A DNA stretch of 5,039 bases from Anaerolineaceae bacterium (GTDB taxonomy: Bacteria > Chloroflexota > Anaerolineae > Anaerolineales > Anaerolineaceae), in contig PMIV01000243.1 in assembly GCA_003158355.1 (NCBI GenBank), positions 12,853 through 17,891 on the forward strand. The letters run 5' to 3'. Of this stretch, positions 4,597 to 5,039 are shown in pieces. The stretch's first letter is position 1; each line of letters starts with the position of its first letter. The notes beneath the pieces were generated by a model that saw nothing but the letters and a program-made list of their open reading frames with translations, was not told the origin of the DNA and did not search any database. The position numbers and the translations under genes are program-made.

Positions 4597-5039
4597 ATGC
4601 CAATATTTGATTACAAAAATGAGGAATCTATCGGCTCGGTCTTCAGTGTAGATACCGGCACTGTCCTAGTGAGCGTGACTGATATTGATGCTTTGCGGAA
4701 ACTGCAAGTAAATCATTTAATTGTTCTTCGGAGTTCTCGAGCTGGTCAACACTTAATTGGACTAATAAACAAGATCATGCGGAAAGCGTTGGTCGATGTG
4801 ACTGAAGACAAAGGTGAAGACAGTGAAATACAAGATGATAAAACCTTGGTTGAAAATATCGTTAGAATAAGTCTAATTGGTACATTGCTTGATGCTGTTG
4901 GAACTAAACAAAATGTTTTTCGGCGTACTTTGGAAACTGTTCCCGAAATTGATGCTCCATGTTTTGTGCTGAGTGGCGAAAAATTAACAAACTTCATGCA
5001 TGCAATTTCTACGCAAGTTATTGGAGGACAAGAGCCTCT
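4597..5039 (+). CDS. herA: HerA/DUF87-type ATPase, N-terminal part (runs off window)
   Basis: Predicted hexameric HerA-FtsK-type ATPase/translocase, partner of the SIR2 protein just upstream. 147 complete codons are visible, open to the window end. The visible part is the HAS-barrel that precedes the ATPase core: SIGSVFSVDTGTVLVSV (11-27), DALRKLQVNHLIVL (31-44), a strand pair with GQHLIGLINKIMRKA (50-64), an acidic loop (70-82, rich in Asp and Glu), then ISLIGTLLDAVG (91-102), VFRRTLETVPEIDAPCFVL (107-125) and GEKLTNFM (127-134). Walker A and B are expected beyond the edge and cannot be checked, so the ATPase call rests on the barrel and on the SIR2 context. The start ATG 4597-4599 is preceded by GAGG at 4587-4590 (6-nt spacer), which overlaps the sir2 stop. 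The gene therefore probably shares one mRNA, with coupled translation, with sir2. Confidence 0.85.
   Translation, partial: MPIFDYKNEESIGSVFSVDTGTVLVSVTDIDALRKLQVNHLIVLRSSRAGQHLIGLINKIMRKALVDVTEDKGEDSEIQDDKTLVENIVRISLIGTLLDAVGTKQNVFRRTLETVPEIDAPCFVLSGEKLTNFMHAISTQVIGGQEP

Noticed and set aside
4746..4997. Open frame of 83 codons on the minus strand
   Set aside because: It lies wholly inside the herA reading frame, is low-complexity in Ser/Thr/Leu, has no ribosome site and resembles no family, whereas the plus-strand frame has a clear HAS-barrel pattern.

Overview
The window looks like a bacterial chromosome, most plausibly from Chloroflexota (an Anaerolineae-like lineage). That assignment is an inference from the mix of genes: a DUF951 protein next to an MGDG-synthase-type glycosyltransferase, plus a tsaE-tsaB-rimI-udg cluster. 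No marker here settles the taxonomy. There are two regions with opposite orientation and different base composition.

Left region (1-3361, all minus strand, GC-rich): read in the direction of transcription it runs DUF951 small Cys-rich protein -> GT28/MGDG-synthase-like glycosyltransferase -> tsaE -> tsaB -> rimI -> type-4-like Fe-S uracil-DNA glycosylase (cut by the window edge). These are core genes: membrane glycolipid (or related) glycosylation, t6A tRNA modification (TsaE ATPase and TsaB scaffold; TsaD is not here), N-terminal protein acetylation and uracil repair. They are tightly packed: a 17-nt overlap between DUF951 and the glycosyltransferase, a 2-nt gap between tsaE and tsaB, and a 4-nt TTGA overlap between tsaB and rimI. 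Two promoters can be read directly. One precedes the DUF951 gene and one precedes tsaE. In both, a perfect TATAAT lies only 7-9 nt before the ATG with no Shine-Dalgarno, so both transcripts should be leaderless, while the distal genes mostly have Shine-Dalgarno sites.

The 168-nt divergent spacer (3362-3529) is strongly AT-rich. It holds the DUF951 promoter, a 13-bp imperfect inverted repeat, a direct TACTCAA pair 22 bp apart and a tentative promoter for the right-hand operon.

Right region (3530-5039, plus strand, AT-rich): a two-gene operon made of a SIR2-family NAD-binding protein (complete) and a HerA/DUF87-type ATPase (N-terminal HAS-barrel part only, running off the window). This pair matches the known SIR2-HerA (Nezha-type) anti-phage defence system, in which the two proteins assemble and NAD+ depletion contributes to defence. 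The composition shift and the position beside a housekeeping operon suggest a horizontally acquired defence module. The system class is already described, so what is new would be this host, this locus and details such as the internal Shine-Dalgarno site and homopolymer tracts in the sir2 gene.
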